DNA of 64,000 nucleotides from CAYMDP01 sp964389375 (GCA_964389375.1 CAYMDP010000001.1:62001-126000), one strand, 5' to 3'; counted from the first letter of the stretch, positions 16,834 through 26,130 are shown. Notes: generated by a model from the sequence alone, not told the origin. Numbers and translations: made by a program.

Positions 16834-17181
16834 TTGAATATCCGAATCATTTTGTCCCTGTTGCTTACTGCGGGCCTAACTATATCTTCTGTGCACGCGG
16901 ATGATTTTAGTGAGGAGATCAACGAGATGGAAGGTCAGACCACTGAAGAGATGGGTCAGACTGAAGAGATGATGCCAGCTGAAGAAATGGCGCCAGAAGA
17001 GATGGCCGAGCCCGAAGAAATGGCTAAGCCAAAGCCCGTAGAAAAGAAGATGGAAAAACAGAAAATGCGTGCTGAAAAGAAAGCCGCTAAACACAAAAAA
17101 ATGGCCATGAAAAAAGAAAAAAAGAAAATGCATAAGCAAAAAAAGCAAATGCAAAAAGCTAAAAAGACAGGTCAGGGATAG
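16834..17181 (+). CDS. Small secreted low-complexity protein (acidic then Lys-rich)
   Basis: 115 residues with a TTG start and a strong AAGGAGG (16822-16828). A signal peptide (to about residue 22, VHA/DD) is followed by Glu/Met-rich repeats of the EEMAPEEMAEPEEM type, then a Lys/Met-rich tail. No cysteines and no recognised domain. The charge inversion suggests a disordered, nucleic-acid- or envelope-associating protein; function unknown. The next gene starts directly after its stop. Confidence 0.6.
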   Translation: MNIRIILSLLLTAGLTISSVHADDFSEEINEMEGQTTEEMGQTEEMMPAEEMAPEEMAEPEEMAKPKPVEKKMEKQKMRAEKKAAKHKKMAMKKEKKKMHKQKKQMQKAKKTGQG

Positions 17182-17529
17182 TTGATCCTTTTCGACGGGC
17201 TAAAGATTATTTTAGCAGTTGGTTTTCTCGGTCTCCCGATGGGCGCATTGGCGCAAGAGGAGACCGAAGATTTTGCGCCTTATGATTTTGAAGCCATTCC
17301 GCCTCCTCCTCCGATTGAAGATGAACCCCCGCCTGCTGAGCAGCCTCAATCCACCGATCGGGACAGGCCTGCTGCGCCGAGTTTTTCCGGAGGAAGCATG
17401 GGTGGAACCGCGGATTTTCGTCCTGATGAAAAGGTTCGACTCAAGCTTGTGCCTGAGGGGGAAGAGCGTAAAAATCGGCGTAGACCCCCTTCAAGCCCTA
17501 AGGTAAAGTCTTCGACTTTGTATCAATAA
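17182..17529 (+). CDS. Small secreted proline-rich protein
   Basis: 115 residues; TTG start immediately after the preceding TAG. A signal peptide (LAVGFLGLPMGALA/Q) precedes an acidic, proline-rich segment (IPPPPPIEDEPPP) and a basic tail (ERKNRRRPPSSPK). No domain recognised. It lies at the head of the protease/rimK/deacylase genes and may be cotranscribed with them. Confidence 0.55.
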   Translation: MILFDGLKIILAVGFLGLPMGALAQEETEDFAPYDFEAIPPPPPIEDEPPPAEQPQSTDRDRPAAPSFSGGSMGGTADFRPDEKVRLKLVPEGEERKNRRRPPSSPKVKSSTLYQ

Positions 17530-17536
17530 TCCAAAG

Positions 17537-18004
17537 ATGAAGCAGACACTCGTGAAAACAAATCAGCGCGTTTTAAAAAAGGTTATGGGATGGCGGGAGT
17601 GGGTTAGTCTTCCGAGTCTTAAAGTTTTAAACATCAAGGTCAAGGTCGACTCCGGAGCCAGAACTTCGGCTCTTCACGCTGAAGATATCGAAGTATTTAA
17701 AAAAGCCGGGCGAGAGTGGGTTCGTTTTACAATCTTTCCATTGCAAAATAGTCGAAGAGGAAAGGTTTTAGCCGAAGCCGAAGTCATCGCGCATCGTCGG
17801 ATCAGGTCTTCTTCCGGGACCGAAACTCGCCGTCCAGTCATTCGCACCGAATTAAAGGTCGGGGAGGATCACTGGCCCATTGAAATCAGTTTAGTGAATC
17901 GTGATATAATGGGATTTCGAATGTTGTTAGGAAGAACAGCAGTCAGGCACGGGTTTTTAATCGATCCAGGACACGCATTTTTGCAGTCGAAAGCAAAACG
18001 GTAA
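17537..18004 (+). CDS. Retropepsin-like RimK-associated protease (COG4067)
   Basis: 155 residues. The N-terminal half contains VKVDSGARTSALHA, the aspartic-protease-like DSGA motif of the PF05618 family (annotated 'ATP-dependent zinc protease', structurally retropepsin-like). LLGRTA near the end is the matching hydrophobic-Gly segment. Proteins of this family occur beside rimK and are thought to process or regulate glutamate-ligated targets. The rimK gene starts 8 bases downstream, supporting the assignment. Confidence 0.85.
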   Translation: MKQTLVKTNQRVLKKVMGWREWVSLPSLKVLNIKVKVDSGARTSALHAEDIEVFKKAGREWVRFTIFPLQNSRRGKVLAEAEVIAHRRIRSSSGTETRRPVIRTELKVGEDHWPIEISLVNRDIMGFRMLLGRTAVRHGFLIDPGHAFLQSKAKR

Positions 18005-18011
18005 AACAGCT

Positions 18012-18941
18012 ATGAGTGTAGAGTCTGCGCAAAAGATGAAGATTTGTATCTTGTCACAAAACGCGAATTTGTATTCGACCGGGCGCTTGGTGGAAGCAGC
18101 TGAAAAGCGAGGCCATGAAGTCATGGTTGTAGATCCTTTGCTGGTTTATATGGACATTACGTCCAACCAACCAACCATTCATTATCGCAAACAAGAGTTG
18201 AATGACTTTCATGCAGTTATTCCTCGAATTGGAGCTTCCGTTACTTTTTTTGGCACGGCCGTAGTTAGACAATTTGAAATGATGGGTGTGTTTTGCCTGA
18301 ATGAATCGGTTGCGATCGCACGCTCTCGAGATAAACTGCGCGCCCTTCAAATTTTGGCGCGAAAGGGAGTGGGCTTGCCTGTGACGGGATTTGCGCACTC
18401 TACGAAGATGACCGATGATCTTATTCGATTGGTCGGTGGAGCTCCTCTTGTGATTAAACTTCTTGAAGGAACTCAAGGCCGAGGAGTGATCCTTGCGGAC
18501 ACCCAAAGTGCCGCAGAAAGTGTGATCGAGGCCTTTAGAGGACTTGATGCCTACTTTTTAGTTCAAGAGTATATTGAGGAAGCAAAGGGCTGTGACATTC
18601 GTTGCCTTGTCATCGGTGATCGTGTCGTGGCTTCGATGCAAAGAAAAGCGAAAGCCGGTGAGTTTAGATCGAATCTTCATCGTGGGGGCACGGCCTCAAC
18701 TGTGAAATTAAGTCCTGAAGAGCGAAGTGCTGCGGTTCGTGCGGCAAAAGCGATGGGCTTAAATGTTGCGGGTGTCGATATTCTGCGTTCGAAGCACGGC
18801 CCCCTTGTGATGGAGGTGAATTCTTCTCCGGGCCTAGAGGGGATCGAAAGAACCACAGGTGTTGATGTCGCGGGTTTGCTTATGGAATATATCGAGCGAG
18901 AAGCTCGACCGAACAGAAATCGAACCAAGGGAAAGGGTTAA
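18012..18941 (+). CDS. rimK: RimK-type ATP-grasp glutamate ligase
   Basis: 309 residues. The N-terminal preATP-grasp domain (MKICILSQNANLYSTGRLVEAAEKRGHEV) and the ATP-grasp core (SRDKLRALQILARKGVGLPVTGFA; PLVIKLLEGTQGRGVILA; QEYIEEAKGCDIRCLVIG; VDILRSKHGPLVMEVNSSPGLEGIE) match E. coli RimK throughout. RimK adds glutamates to the C terminus of ribosomal protein S6 or similar acceptors. It lies between a retropepsin-like protease gene and an aspartoacylase-like gene, a known conserved trio. Whether S6 is the target here is not shown. Confidence 0.92.
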   Translation: MSVESAQKMKICILSQNANLYSTGRLVEAAEKRGHEVMVVDPLLVYMDITSNQPTIHYRKQELNDFHAVIPRIGASVTFFGTAVVRQFEMMGVFCLNESVAIARSRDKLRALQILARKGVGLPVTGFAHSTKMTDDLIRLVGGAPLVIKLLEGTQGRGVILADTQSAAESVIEAFRGLDAYFLVQEYIEEAKGCDIRCLVIGDRVVASMQRKAKAGEFRSNLHRGGTASTVKLSPEERSAAVRAAKAMGLNVAGVDILRSKHGPLVMEVNSSPGLEGIERTTGVDVAGLLMEYIEREARPNRNRTKGKG

Positions 18942-18943
18942 GT

Positions 18944-19963
18944 TTGAGTCATCTGAATTTTGCTGGAGAATCTGTCGCTCCTGGTGAAACCAAGCTCATC
19001 AATCTTTCTATTGCGAAGCTTTACGATTCGACCGAGATGAAGATTCCAATAAAAGTCATTCGCGGCAAAGAAAAAGGCCCCATCCTTTTTGTGAGTGGAG
19101 TTATCCACGGTGATGAGATCAACGGGGTAGAAATTGTCAGAAGAGTTCTTAGACAAAGAATATTAAGTCGCCTTAAGGGCACACTGATCGCAGTCCCTAT
19201 CGTTAACGTTTTTGGCTTTAATACTCAGTCCCGTTATTTGCCCGACCGAAGAGATTTGAATCGATGTTTTCCGGGCACACCAACTGGATCTTTAGCCTCA
19301 AGACTTGCGCATATTTTTATGACAGAAATCGTGGATAAATCGACTCATGGGATTGATCTTCATACGGCCTCAATTCATCGAAAAAATATGCCTCAGATTC
19401 GAGCCTGCTTGGATCATAAAAAGACCGAGGCTTTTGCGAGAGCCTTTGGCGCGCCGGTGATTTTAAATTCTTCGATTAAAGATGGATCATTAAGGCAGGC
19501 GGCCCTAGAAAAAAATATTCCCATGCTTGTTTTTGAGGGCGGAGAGGCTTTACGTTTTGATCACCGCGTGATTCAAGCCGGAGTCGATGGGGTTTTGTCC
19601 GCAATGAAGGCGATCGGAATGCTCGATGAACCTGGAGATAGTTCTCTAGATGAAAAACAAACCTATGTGGCCAACTCAAGCTTTTGGATTCGAGCCCCTC
19701 AAAGTGGAATTTTGCGGCGTAAGATCTCCCTCGGTCAGCCGGTCAAACAGAATGAAGTCTTAGGGATTATATCGGGACCTCTTGGAGAAAATGCGATTCA
19801 CATCAAAGCGCCTCACGAAGGGCTTTTGATCGGAAACTCAGTTCTTCCTTTAGTTAATCGAGGGGACGGCATTTTTCATTTGGCTACTTTTGATCGGCTT
19901 TCAGAAATGGTCGAATCGGTCGAGCTTTACGGCGAAGATCTGATCGATGTTCCGCCACGATAA
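18944..19963 (+). CDS. Succinylglutamate desuccinylase/aspartoacylase-family hydrolase
   Basis: 339 residues with a TTG start 2 bases after the rimK stop. Zn ligands are in GVIHGDEINGVE (HxxE) and in GIDLHTAS (His). The substrate-binding RRDLNRCFPG is typical of the M14-like AstE/AspA branch (COG3608). A C-terminal beta domain (about 235-335) is also typical of that subgroup. It removes an acyl or glutamyl group from a small molecule or protein end. Its position suggests it acts on the RimK product, possibly the reverse step. Confidence 0.85.
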   Translation: MSHLNFAGESVAPGETKLINLSIAKLYDSTEMKIPIKVIRGKEKGPILFVSGVIHGDEINGVEIVRRVLRQRILSRLKGTLIAVPIVNVFGFNTQSRYLPDRRDLNRCFPGTPTGSLASRLAHIFMTEIVDKSTHGIDLHTASIHRKNMPQIRACLDHKKTEAFARAFGAPVILNSSIKDGSLRQAALEKNIPMLVFEGGEALRFDHRVIQAGVDGVLSAMKAIGMLDEPGDSSLDEKQTYVANSSFWIRAPQSGILRRKISLGQPVKQNEVLGIISGPLGENAIHIKAPHEGLLIGNSVLPLVNRGDGIFHLATFDRLSEMVESVELYGEDLIDVPPR

Positions 19964-19978
19964 ATAAACGGAGCTAGA

Positions 19979-20000
19979 GCCCGACGCCAGTGCTTCGGGC
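19979..20000. terminator. Short hairpin between convergent genes
   Basis: GCCCGA (19979-19984) pairs with TCGGGC (19995-20000) around a 10-base loop in the 47-base gap between the aspartoacylase-like gene and the convergent small lipoprotein. No long T-run follows, so a bidirectional terminator is only probable. Confidence 0.4.
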
Positions 20001-20010
20001 CCATGGATTG

Positions 20011-20214
20011 TTACTCAGACTTTGCCTCTTCTTTTTTGTCGTCTTTTTTATCTTCTTTGGCTTTGTCTTCACAACAAGCCTTTTTCTTGTCCTTCATTTC
20101 ACAAGACTTAGAGTCACATTTTTTAGCCATATCTCCACCGCAACACTTTGACTTAAATCCGTGTGCGCAAGAGGTCAGCATCAATACCGTAAAAGCCAGA
20201 AGGATGTTTTTCAT
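20011..20214 (-). CDS. Small Cys/Lys-rich lipoprotein
   Basis: 67 residues from ATG 20214, preferred because GGAG lies 7 bases upstream; the frame also has an ATG at 20226. The signal peptide ends at lipobox LTSC. The mature part has CC, C, C and CC groups (KCCGGDMAKKCDSKSCEMK...ACCED) and then a Lys/Asp/Glu-only tail. Metal binding is a reasonable guess from the paired cysteines. No family recognised. Confidence 0.6.
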   Translation of the reverse strand: MKNILLAFTVLMLTSCAHGFKSKCCGGDMAKKCDSKSCEMKDKKKACCEDKAKEDKKDDKKEEAKSE

Positions 20215-20381
20215 TTTGAACTCCATTTTATTAATAGACCATCGGTGCTTAACCTTAATAGTTTCTCACAGGTCTTTGACCAGGACAATCTTGGCCTCGG
20301 TATAATACTCTGCTTCAATAGGTGGCTTAGGGCTCAGAAAAAAGGAAATGACTTATGCTGAAGATCCGCTAGCATTTGGGC

Positions 20382-21353
20382 ATGTCTAAAATCCCAGTGC
20401 TTAAAGTTGAAGAAGTCCTTAATAAATTGGCCGAAAGCGAGAGAACTCGCCTAGCCGAAGGGCACTCTAAAAAATATTTAGCCATGTACTCCAGTTGGTA
20501 TGGCGGGATAGTTACTGAATCTTCCTTAATGCTGGCGCCAATGGACGATCATATGGTCCATAGGGGTGATGGGATATTTGAGGCCTTTCGCCTCCTAGAG
20601 GGGGGGATTTTCGACTTTTCTGGTCATATGGATCGGCTTAAAATCTCGGCTGAATCGATAGATCTTAAGTGGCCCAAGACCCAAGACGAAATTAAGGAAA
20701 TATGCATAGAGCTTGCTCGGGTTGCGGCTGTCCGTGAGGGGACCTATCGACTTTTTGTCTCAAGAGGTCCGGGGAGTTTTTCGCCAAACCCCTACGAGAG
20801 TGTGGGCTCTCAGCTGTATATTATTTTAACCCAAGCGGCTCAGGTTCCTCAAAAATGGATCGATGAGGGAGTAAAATTGATCCTTAGCAAAATTCCCGTG
20901 AAAGAGGGTTTGTTTAGCCGAACAAAAAGCTGCAATTACCTTCAGAATGTATTGATGAAAAAAGAATCTGTCGATTGTGGGGCGGACTTTTCGATTGGCT
21001 TGTCGCGAGAGGGTCTTGTGACTGAAGGGCCAACTGAAAACGTCTTTTTGGTTAGCCAAGACGATCGTTTATTGGCTCCAGAGTTTGATTATATACTAAA
21101 GGGTACAAGCCTGTTGCGGGTCATGGAGCTTGCAAAAAAATCGGGCAAGTTTACTGAAGTCTCGACTCGTCCACTTGGACTGGATGATTTTATGCAGGCC
21201 AAAGAGGTTATGATGGTCGGAACGACAATTGGCGTCTTGCCCGTTCGACAGTTTCAGGAAAAGCATTACACAGAGCGATATTACGCTAAATTTTTACGCG
21301 AACTCTTAGAGCAGGATACTCGCCATAACCATCTCCTTAGAGTTTCCCTTTAA
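20382..21353 (+). CDS. Class IV PLP aminotransferase (branched-chain aminotransferase or ADC-lyase-like)
   Basis: 323 residues from ATG 20382; a TTG 6 bases earlier is also in frame. HRGDGIFEAFRLLEGGIFDFSGHMDRL is the class IV N-terminal signature. The PLP Lys is in SRTKSCNYLQNVL, and GLVTEGPTENVFLV and KGTSLLRVMEL complete the fold. It could transaminate branched-chain or D-amino acids or act as 4-amino-4-deoxychorismate lyase; sequence alone does not decide. No biosynthetic neighbours help. Confidence 0.82.
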   Translation: MSKIPVLKVEEVLNKLAESERTRLAEGHSKKYLAMYSSWYGGIVTESSLMLAPMDDHMVHRGDGIFEAFRLLEGGIFDFSGHMDRLKISAESIDLKWPKTQDEIKEICIELARVAAVREGTYRLFVSRGPGSFSPNPYESVGSQLYIILTQAAQVPQKWIDEGVKLILSKIPVKEGLFSRTKSCNYLQNVLMKKESVDCGADFSIGLSREGLVTEGPTENVFLVSQDDRLLAPEFDYILKGTSLLRVMELAKKSGKFTEVSTRPLGLDDFMQAKEVMMVGTTIGVLPVRQFQEKHYTERYYAKFLRELLEQDTRHNHLLRVSL

Positions 21354-21422
21354 ATAGTCTTCTTGACAGTTCTGGGAATTCCCATAGATTTATGCCTTAA
21401 GCTCTTATTAGGAGAAAAGTGA

Positions 21423-21677
21423 ATGAAATTAGCAGGTTTGATGAAGTTGTTCTCAGTCAGTGTGATTTTGTCTTTGTTTGTAGTGGTTTCTGGTTGCAGT
21501 CAGTGCAGCGAGAAAAAGAATTTGGAATCGCCTGAGGCGATGGAGATGTCTGAAGATCCAGCTGGTGAAGAGGGAATGCCGATCGTTGATGAAAGTCTTC
21601 CGCCCGATGGTGAAGATCTTCCTCCAAGTGAAGAAATGCCTCCTTTTGAAGAAGAAGGCACTCCTAGCGCAGAGTAG
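21423..21677 (+). CDS. Small acidic lipoprotein
   Basis: 84 residues; AGGAGAAA lies just before the ATG. The signal peptide ends in VVSGCSQC (lipobox VSGC). The mature part is acidic and Pro/Met-rich (LPPDGEDLPPSEEMPPFEEE), probably disordered. It resembles in composition the small secreted proteins at 16834 and 17182. Its stop lies 2 bases from the stop of the next, convergent gene. Confidence 0.6.
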   Translation: MKLAGLMKLFSVSVILSLFVVVSGCSQCSEKKNLESPEAMEMSEDPAGEEGMPIVDESLPPDGEDLPPSEEMPPFEEEGTPSAE

Positions 21678-21679
21678 TT

Positions 21680-23632
21680 TTATTTAGTTCCTGGACCCGA
21701 AGCCCCAGGGCCACTGCCTGGGCCTTCGCCGGCTCCAGCTGGAGATGCAGATCCTGCAGATCCACCATCTCCGCCGCCACCACCCATATCCACAGTGGAA
21801 GTCGGGCAAAGTCGAGACTGATTCGAAGACTTAGAATCAAGTCCGCAAGATTTTCTGATTAAAGATCCAACCTTCAGCTCTTTTGCGTTTTGCACCATCT
21901 TTGGTGTGAGCGCGAGTCGGGCAGGCTTATATGGATCGGGCTTTTCTACTTGGACACCATCCTTAGAAACATCTCTTTCAACTCCACGTTGATGCTTGAA
22001 ATGGTCCCAATCTGAAGTTTTTTTGCAAGCCAAGGTCAGTGGAGAGTAGTCAATCGTCGCAACAAGCTTATTCGCACAGGTTGCCATAGGCGCGATATTG
22101 GCCTTCGGATATAGATCCGAAGTTTCTGGGCCGTAGCCATTCGATTTTAGGGCTTGTTGAAAGCGAAGCCGTCTTTCGATCAATGAAGCTTTGTTAAAGC
22201 TTGGATCGTTGAAGAGCTGCTTTAAGAAGGTCATTCCGCGCAGATCTTTTAAACCGAAGTGTTCGATGATGGCTCTTTCGTCTGAGGTGGTTCCAAACAA
22301 TTTAGAAGTATTCGGGACACTTCGTCCTTCAACGAAATCTCGGATCTTTGGATTTTGCATTAGGTTTTGAGAAAGAGGGAATTCATCGTTACTACAAACT
22401 CCGTAAGCATCAACCATATCGGCAACTCGACTTAACAAGGCCTTTTGGTTGACCACACCTTTAGAGGTGTCTTGATGATCACCATACATCTGAGCGCCAA
22501 GGGCAAGGAAGCTAATCCAGTTTTCATAGTCACCACCACCAGCACTGGTGCGCACACTACAGATCGCGCAGGCAAAAGCAGGGCGATCTTTCATTTCTTC
22601 CATACAAGTTGCATAGTGATCAATCGGGGGTCTACGGCATACGACTATGCCTGGGCATTTTGTTCTTTGTTCAATTTCGGCAGGGCCTCGAGGGATGTCG
22701 GGAACTTCCTCGACGACATCTTCGAATTTACCAATCAGGCGACCAAGAGCTTTACATTCTTCAACCTGACGACCGACACCCTTGTTGCTGTTTAATGCAT
22801 TTTCGAAATCTTTTCCGCAGTACTTCCAAAAATCCGCTTTTCCGCCACCAGCAGTCTCGATCATCGAGAAGTCGTCAAAAGATTTTTTTAGGTCTTCAAA
22901 GAATTTCTTCCATTCAGCTTTTTCAGCTGGATTTGCATTTGCGGCTTGAAGTCGGGCTTTGATGACATCCTGAACCGTTCCGCCAAGTTTTTGTTCAAAT
23001 GCGCGAACACAGCGTTCTGTAATTCCAGGAGTTCCGGTGGATGGGTTGTAGTTTTGAGGAACGCGGTCAACGCACAGTTTTTCTGCGGATTTTCCCGGCA
23101 TCGCTCGGTTAAACAGCATCGAATTACATTCAACAGCTTCTCGTCCAGAAATGCGGGGACAAGATCCCACTCCGCGGGGTTGACACCTTAAGTAACCTCC
23201 TGAAGCCTTCTCGTATTGACTGGGAGATCCTGCATACAGACAGTAGTTGCCAACTGTACGGTAGCTTTGATTCTGTGCTTCCGCTCGGTTTAGGAATTGT
23301 TCGAAAAGAAACTGAGCCGAAGATTTATTTTTTTTCCGTTTGCCGGACTTTTGCTCGGCATAGTCTCGAGCATCCTGCATCGTCTCAAGTTGTGCGACAA
23401 AATTTTGTAAGAATTGAATGTATGCGACTTGATCATTGATCGGCATTTTAAAAAGTTGGTCTGCAGTTAAGACGTAATCCGAAAACTTGGGGCTTTTCGT
23501 AGAAGTTTTTGCGGCTGTGCTTTTTTTCGTTTGTGCAAGAGCCTGGTTCGAGGTGAAGCTCGAGCTCAGTAAAACTCCTAAGCCGATAAAGAAAAAAAAT
23601 AATAGTTTGAATTTTCGCGTGGCTGTCTTCAC
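21680..23632 (-). CDS. Large secreted Cys-containing protein of unknown function
   Basis: 650 residues from GTG 23632, with GGAGGAGA in front. A signal peptide (KLLFFFFIGLGVLLSSSFTSNQALAQ) is followed by a helical segment and a domain with many cysteines (YCLYAGSPSQY; CQPRGVGSCPRISGREAVECN; CPGIVVCRRPPIDHYATCMEE; CAICSVRTSAGGGDYENW). It ends in a Gly/Ser/Pro-rich tail (about 40 residues). Disulfides are likely in the periplasm or outside. I do not recognise the family; it sits in a stretch of large surface-type genes. Confidence 0.65.
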   Translation of the reverse strand: MKTATRKFKLLFFFFIGLGVLLSSSFTSNQALAQTKKSTAAKTSTKSPKFSDYVLTADQLFKMPINDQVAYIQFLQNFVAQLETMQDARDYAEQKSGKRKKNKSSAQFLFEQFLNRAEAQNQSYRTVGNYCLYAGSPSQYEKASGGYLRCQPRGVGSCPRISGREAVECNSMLFNRAMPGKSAEKLCVDRVPQNYNPSTGTPGITERCVRAFEQKLGGTVQDVIKARLQAANANPAEKAEWKKFFEDLKKSFDDFSMIETAGGGKADFWKYCGKDFENALNSNKGVGRQVEECKALGRLIGKFEDVVEEVPDIPRGPAEIEQRTKCPGIVVCRRPPIDHYATCMEEMKDRPAFACAICSVRTSAGGGDYENWISFLALGAQMYGDHQDTSKGVVNQKALLSRVADMVDAYGVCSNDEFPLSQNLMQNPKIRDFVEGRSVPNTSKLFGTTSDERAIIEHFGLKDLRGMTFLKQLFNDPSFNKASLIERRLRFQQALKSNGYGPETSDLYPKANIAPMATCANKLVATIDYSPLTLACKKTSDWDHFKHQRGVERDVSKDGVQVEKPDPYKPARLALTPKMVQNAKELKVGSLIRKSCGLDSKSSNQSRLCPTSTVDMGGGGGDGGSAGSASPAGAGEGPGSGPGASGPGTK

Positions 23633-24000
23633 AAGACTTCTCCTCCGGTTTTGGAATTCCGAATGAATTTATAGAAATTTAATTTTCTATATCTATATTA
23701 TCGTAACAAAGAGTCGAATTCTTCAGCAGAAATTCTTAAAATCCCATTGTATTTTGAAAAAATTGGACCACCTAAGGTCGGGGCGAGGATTAAATAAAAT
23801 TAATTCCTAGACCTAAAGCGAGTCCATATTCAGGACCAATATCCAAAGTCTTTCTTAGAATTCCGATTTCCCAAAATTTTCGGTGTAAGGAGAGGTGGCA
23901 CTGGTTTGATCAATCAAGAATGTAAGTCAGTTAGCAAATATTATAAAATTCATCTGCTGCAATGATGTCTGCAATGCAACTCCGACGGAGTTGCCTTGAG
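23633..24000. other. 368-base gap: promoter region and palindromic element
   Basis: No gene is seen. The part next to 23633-23710 is A/T-rich and probably holds the promoter of the 650-residue protein gene. 23976-23994 is a perfect 9-bp hairpin (GCAACTCCG, loop A, CGGAGTTGC) just after the end of the TSP1 lipoprotein gene. The hairpin plus its flank TTGCATTGCAG on the minus strand recurs inside the HNH gene at about 35420-35449. Confidence 0.5.
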
Positions 24001-25797
24001 TTAATTGGGGCAGTTGTAATTGACGGTCACTCGGGTTCCTTCTGGAAGGGCCGGGTTAAACCGAAGATCACGTCCAGAGACTGTCGCTTGAGTTGAAAAG
24101 TTTGGACTGTAAGTGATCTGAGGGGTCCCAACTGGCGTGCAATCTAAGCGAAGGCTTGGAAGCGAGTTTTGAATTCGGTCCTTAATATAAACCAAATTCG
24201 CAGTGTAGTCGGCGGCACAAATGCTTCCCGAATATCCTCCCGTTGAATCTGAAAGCTGCTTATATAGACGGCCCGGGAAGGACGGTGTCCCTTGTCCATC
24301 TTGAGAAGCTTCACAAGCATAGTCTCCAGGTTTGACGATAATTGAGTTAAAGGTCAAAGGCTTCACATAGCCACTTCTATTGAATTTGCTTGCCACATTG
24401 TTGATTAAAGACTGGGGTTGATTTAGCGAATCGAGAGGTCTGTACTGCTCGGGGCTTAGATGTTGAAGGCCGCCCACGCTGCGCTCGTCTTCATCAGAAA
24501 TCAGAATTACGGATAGGGCCGCCTGTGCGCGAATACAATTATATCTAGCATTATCATTCACATTTAAGTTTGCCGTTTTAATCCCTTGCTCGTCGGTACT
24601 TCCAGCACTTCCGCGCGTGATTAGGGAAATTGTGTTGTTTAAAACACTTTGTTTATTCGGAGTCGCTCGATTCATAATCCACTGAGTTCCAAGGCCTGCA
24701 AGGTAGACGGGGCTGCCGTTGTACCAGCTGACATTGGTTCCGGTGATACAGATTTGATAATCTAAATTTGAAGCTTCAAGGTTTGCAATAAACCCACCCA
24801 TTCTACTTGATAGCTTTGCAGCGTCTGGAGCCATAGATTCCGAGTCATCAATGATCAAAAGAATGTCGACTTTATTTGAGTAGTGGGGGACGGTGTGAGT
24901 TGTTGTCACCGGACGGGTTGTCGGAGGGCAAGCCTGCGTATTACAAGCCTGTTGACTGGCTGGGGCAGTTCCAGAGCAAGACGATAAAACAACAGCCTGT
25001 CCATCGCTGCGTTGGCAGGTCACAGACCTTGTTTGAATTCCGCTGCCACAAGTTTTCGAACAAGTGCTCCAGGCACCGGTTAGCCAAGAGTAGGTGTAAT
25101 CAGGATTACAGGCTTGAGTGTTACAAGCTTGGCTTGCGGCCGGCTTTGGAGTCGCACTGCAGAAGGAATCTGCAACCTGGCCGCCGTCATTTCGTCGGCA
25201 CACAACTGTTCGAGTTTGAGTTCCACTTCCGCAATCCTTCGAACAAACTCCGAAAGCACCAAGATCCCAAGCGTAAGTGTATTCAGGAGGGCAGGCTTGA
25301 GTGTTACAGGCTTGTGAGGTCCCTGGCTTTGGAGTCGGACACTGGGCATCTGCTACAGTTTGGTTTGAGCTATTTTGACAAATGACATTTCGAGTTTGAG
25401 TTCCGCCTCCGCAAGTTTTATTACAAGCTCCGTAATCGCCGATATTCCAGTTAAAGGCGCCAGCGCAAGCGTTTAGGTTACATTGCTGAGAGGCAGCGGG
25501 TTTTTCTCCAGTACAAAATGTGTCGGGGACAGTGACAAGATCTTCTCTTTGGCAAACAACAGTTCGGGTTTGAGTTCCGCCGCCGCAGGCTGCAGAACAT
25601 TGTTCGAAAGATCCGGTAATCCAAGTGTAGGTTAGATCAGTCGGCACGATGTCGTTACATTCAGCGCCCTTACAGGCTTTTGCAGCTTCGGGAACCGAAG
25701 ATTGGAAGGCCACTCGAGAACAGCCCATCGTCAGCAGCAGCATCCCAAGAAATGAAAGAAGCTGGAGTTTGTTAAATCTTTTAACTTTCGACTGCAT
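24001..25797 (-). CDS. Lipoprotein with four thrombospondin type 1 modules and a vWA domain
   Basis: 598 residues. Lipobox LTMGC (Cys 26). Four TSP1-like modules begin near residues 58, 117, 176 and 237; each has a W-x5-CSxxCGGGTQTRxVxC core and ends with SQxCNxxAC. A von Willebrand A domain starts near 310 with a full MIDAS DxSxS (D317, S319, S321: IIDDSESM). A short beta-type C-terminal tail follows. TSP1 and vWA are adhesion modules, so an outer-membrane-anchored adhesin is the likely role. Near-identical modules suggest internal duplication. Confidence 0.85.
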   Translation of the reverse strand: MQSKVKRFNKLQLLSFLGMLLLTMGCSRVAFQSSVPEAAKACKGAECNDIVPTDLTYTWITGSFEQCSAACGGGTQTRTVVCQREDLVTVPDTFCTGEKPAASQQCNLNACAGAFNWNIGDYGACNKTCGGGTQTRNVICQNSSNQTVADAQCPTPKPGTSQACNTQACPPEYTYAWDLGAFGVCSKDCGSGTQTRTVVCRRNDGGQVADSFCSATPKPAASQACNTQACNPDYTYSWLTGAWSTCSKTCGSGIQTRSVTCQRSDGQAVVLSSCSGTAPASQQACNTQACPPTTRPVTTTHTVPHYSNKVDILLIIDDSESMAPDAAKLSSRMGGFIANLEASNLDYQICITGTNVSWYNGSPVYLAGLGTQWIMNRATPNKQSVLNNTISLITRGSAGSTDEQGIKTANLNVNDNARYNCIRAQAALSVILISDEDERSVGGLQHLSPEQYRPLDSLNQPQSLINNVASKFNRSGYVKPLTFNSIIVKPGDYACEASQDGQGTPSFPGRLYKQLSDSTGGYSGSICAADYTANLVYIKDRIQNSLPSLRLDCTPVGTPQITYSPNFSTQATVSGRDLRFNPALPEGTRVTVNYNCPN

Positions 25798-26057
25798 AAG
25801 GATTCCCCCTTCTAGAGAACTGTCTATGAGTCTATCAGATACAAAGCCAGTGCCACTCGGGATCTAATATAAGGTAGAGAGATCATGACTTTCGTCTCAG
25901 TCTGAGACGGCGCCATTTTTTGTCATTTGTGCGCCTAGACCTTAGTCGTCAGCACTAAGACACACAAAAATGGTTTAAGTGGTCAAACTTTTAGGCCAGC
26001 CCGAACACGAAACCGAAAATTTCGCGAGTAAGAATCTTGATTGGAGTTATTTAAGAA

Positions 26058-26088
26058 CAAAAAAGCCGACTGTGATTCACAGTCGGCT
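26058..26088 (-). terminator. Intrinsic terminator of the collagen-like gene
   Basis: On the minus strand an 11-bp perfect stem (26088-26078 with 26074-26064, loop of 3) is followed by a run of six T (26063-26058). It lies about 45 bases after the stop of the collagen-like gene. The remaining gap 25798-26057 shows no gene; the part nearest 25798 carries the GGGGGA ribosome site of the TSP1 gene. Confidence 0.85.
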
Positions 26089-26130
26089 AAGTAAAACCTA
26101 GATTTGTAGGTCGGTCGATCAAAAGTCCGA

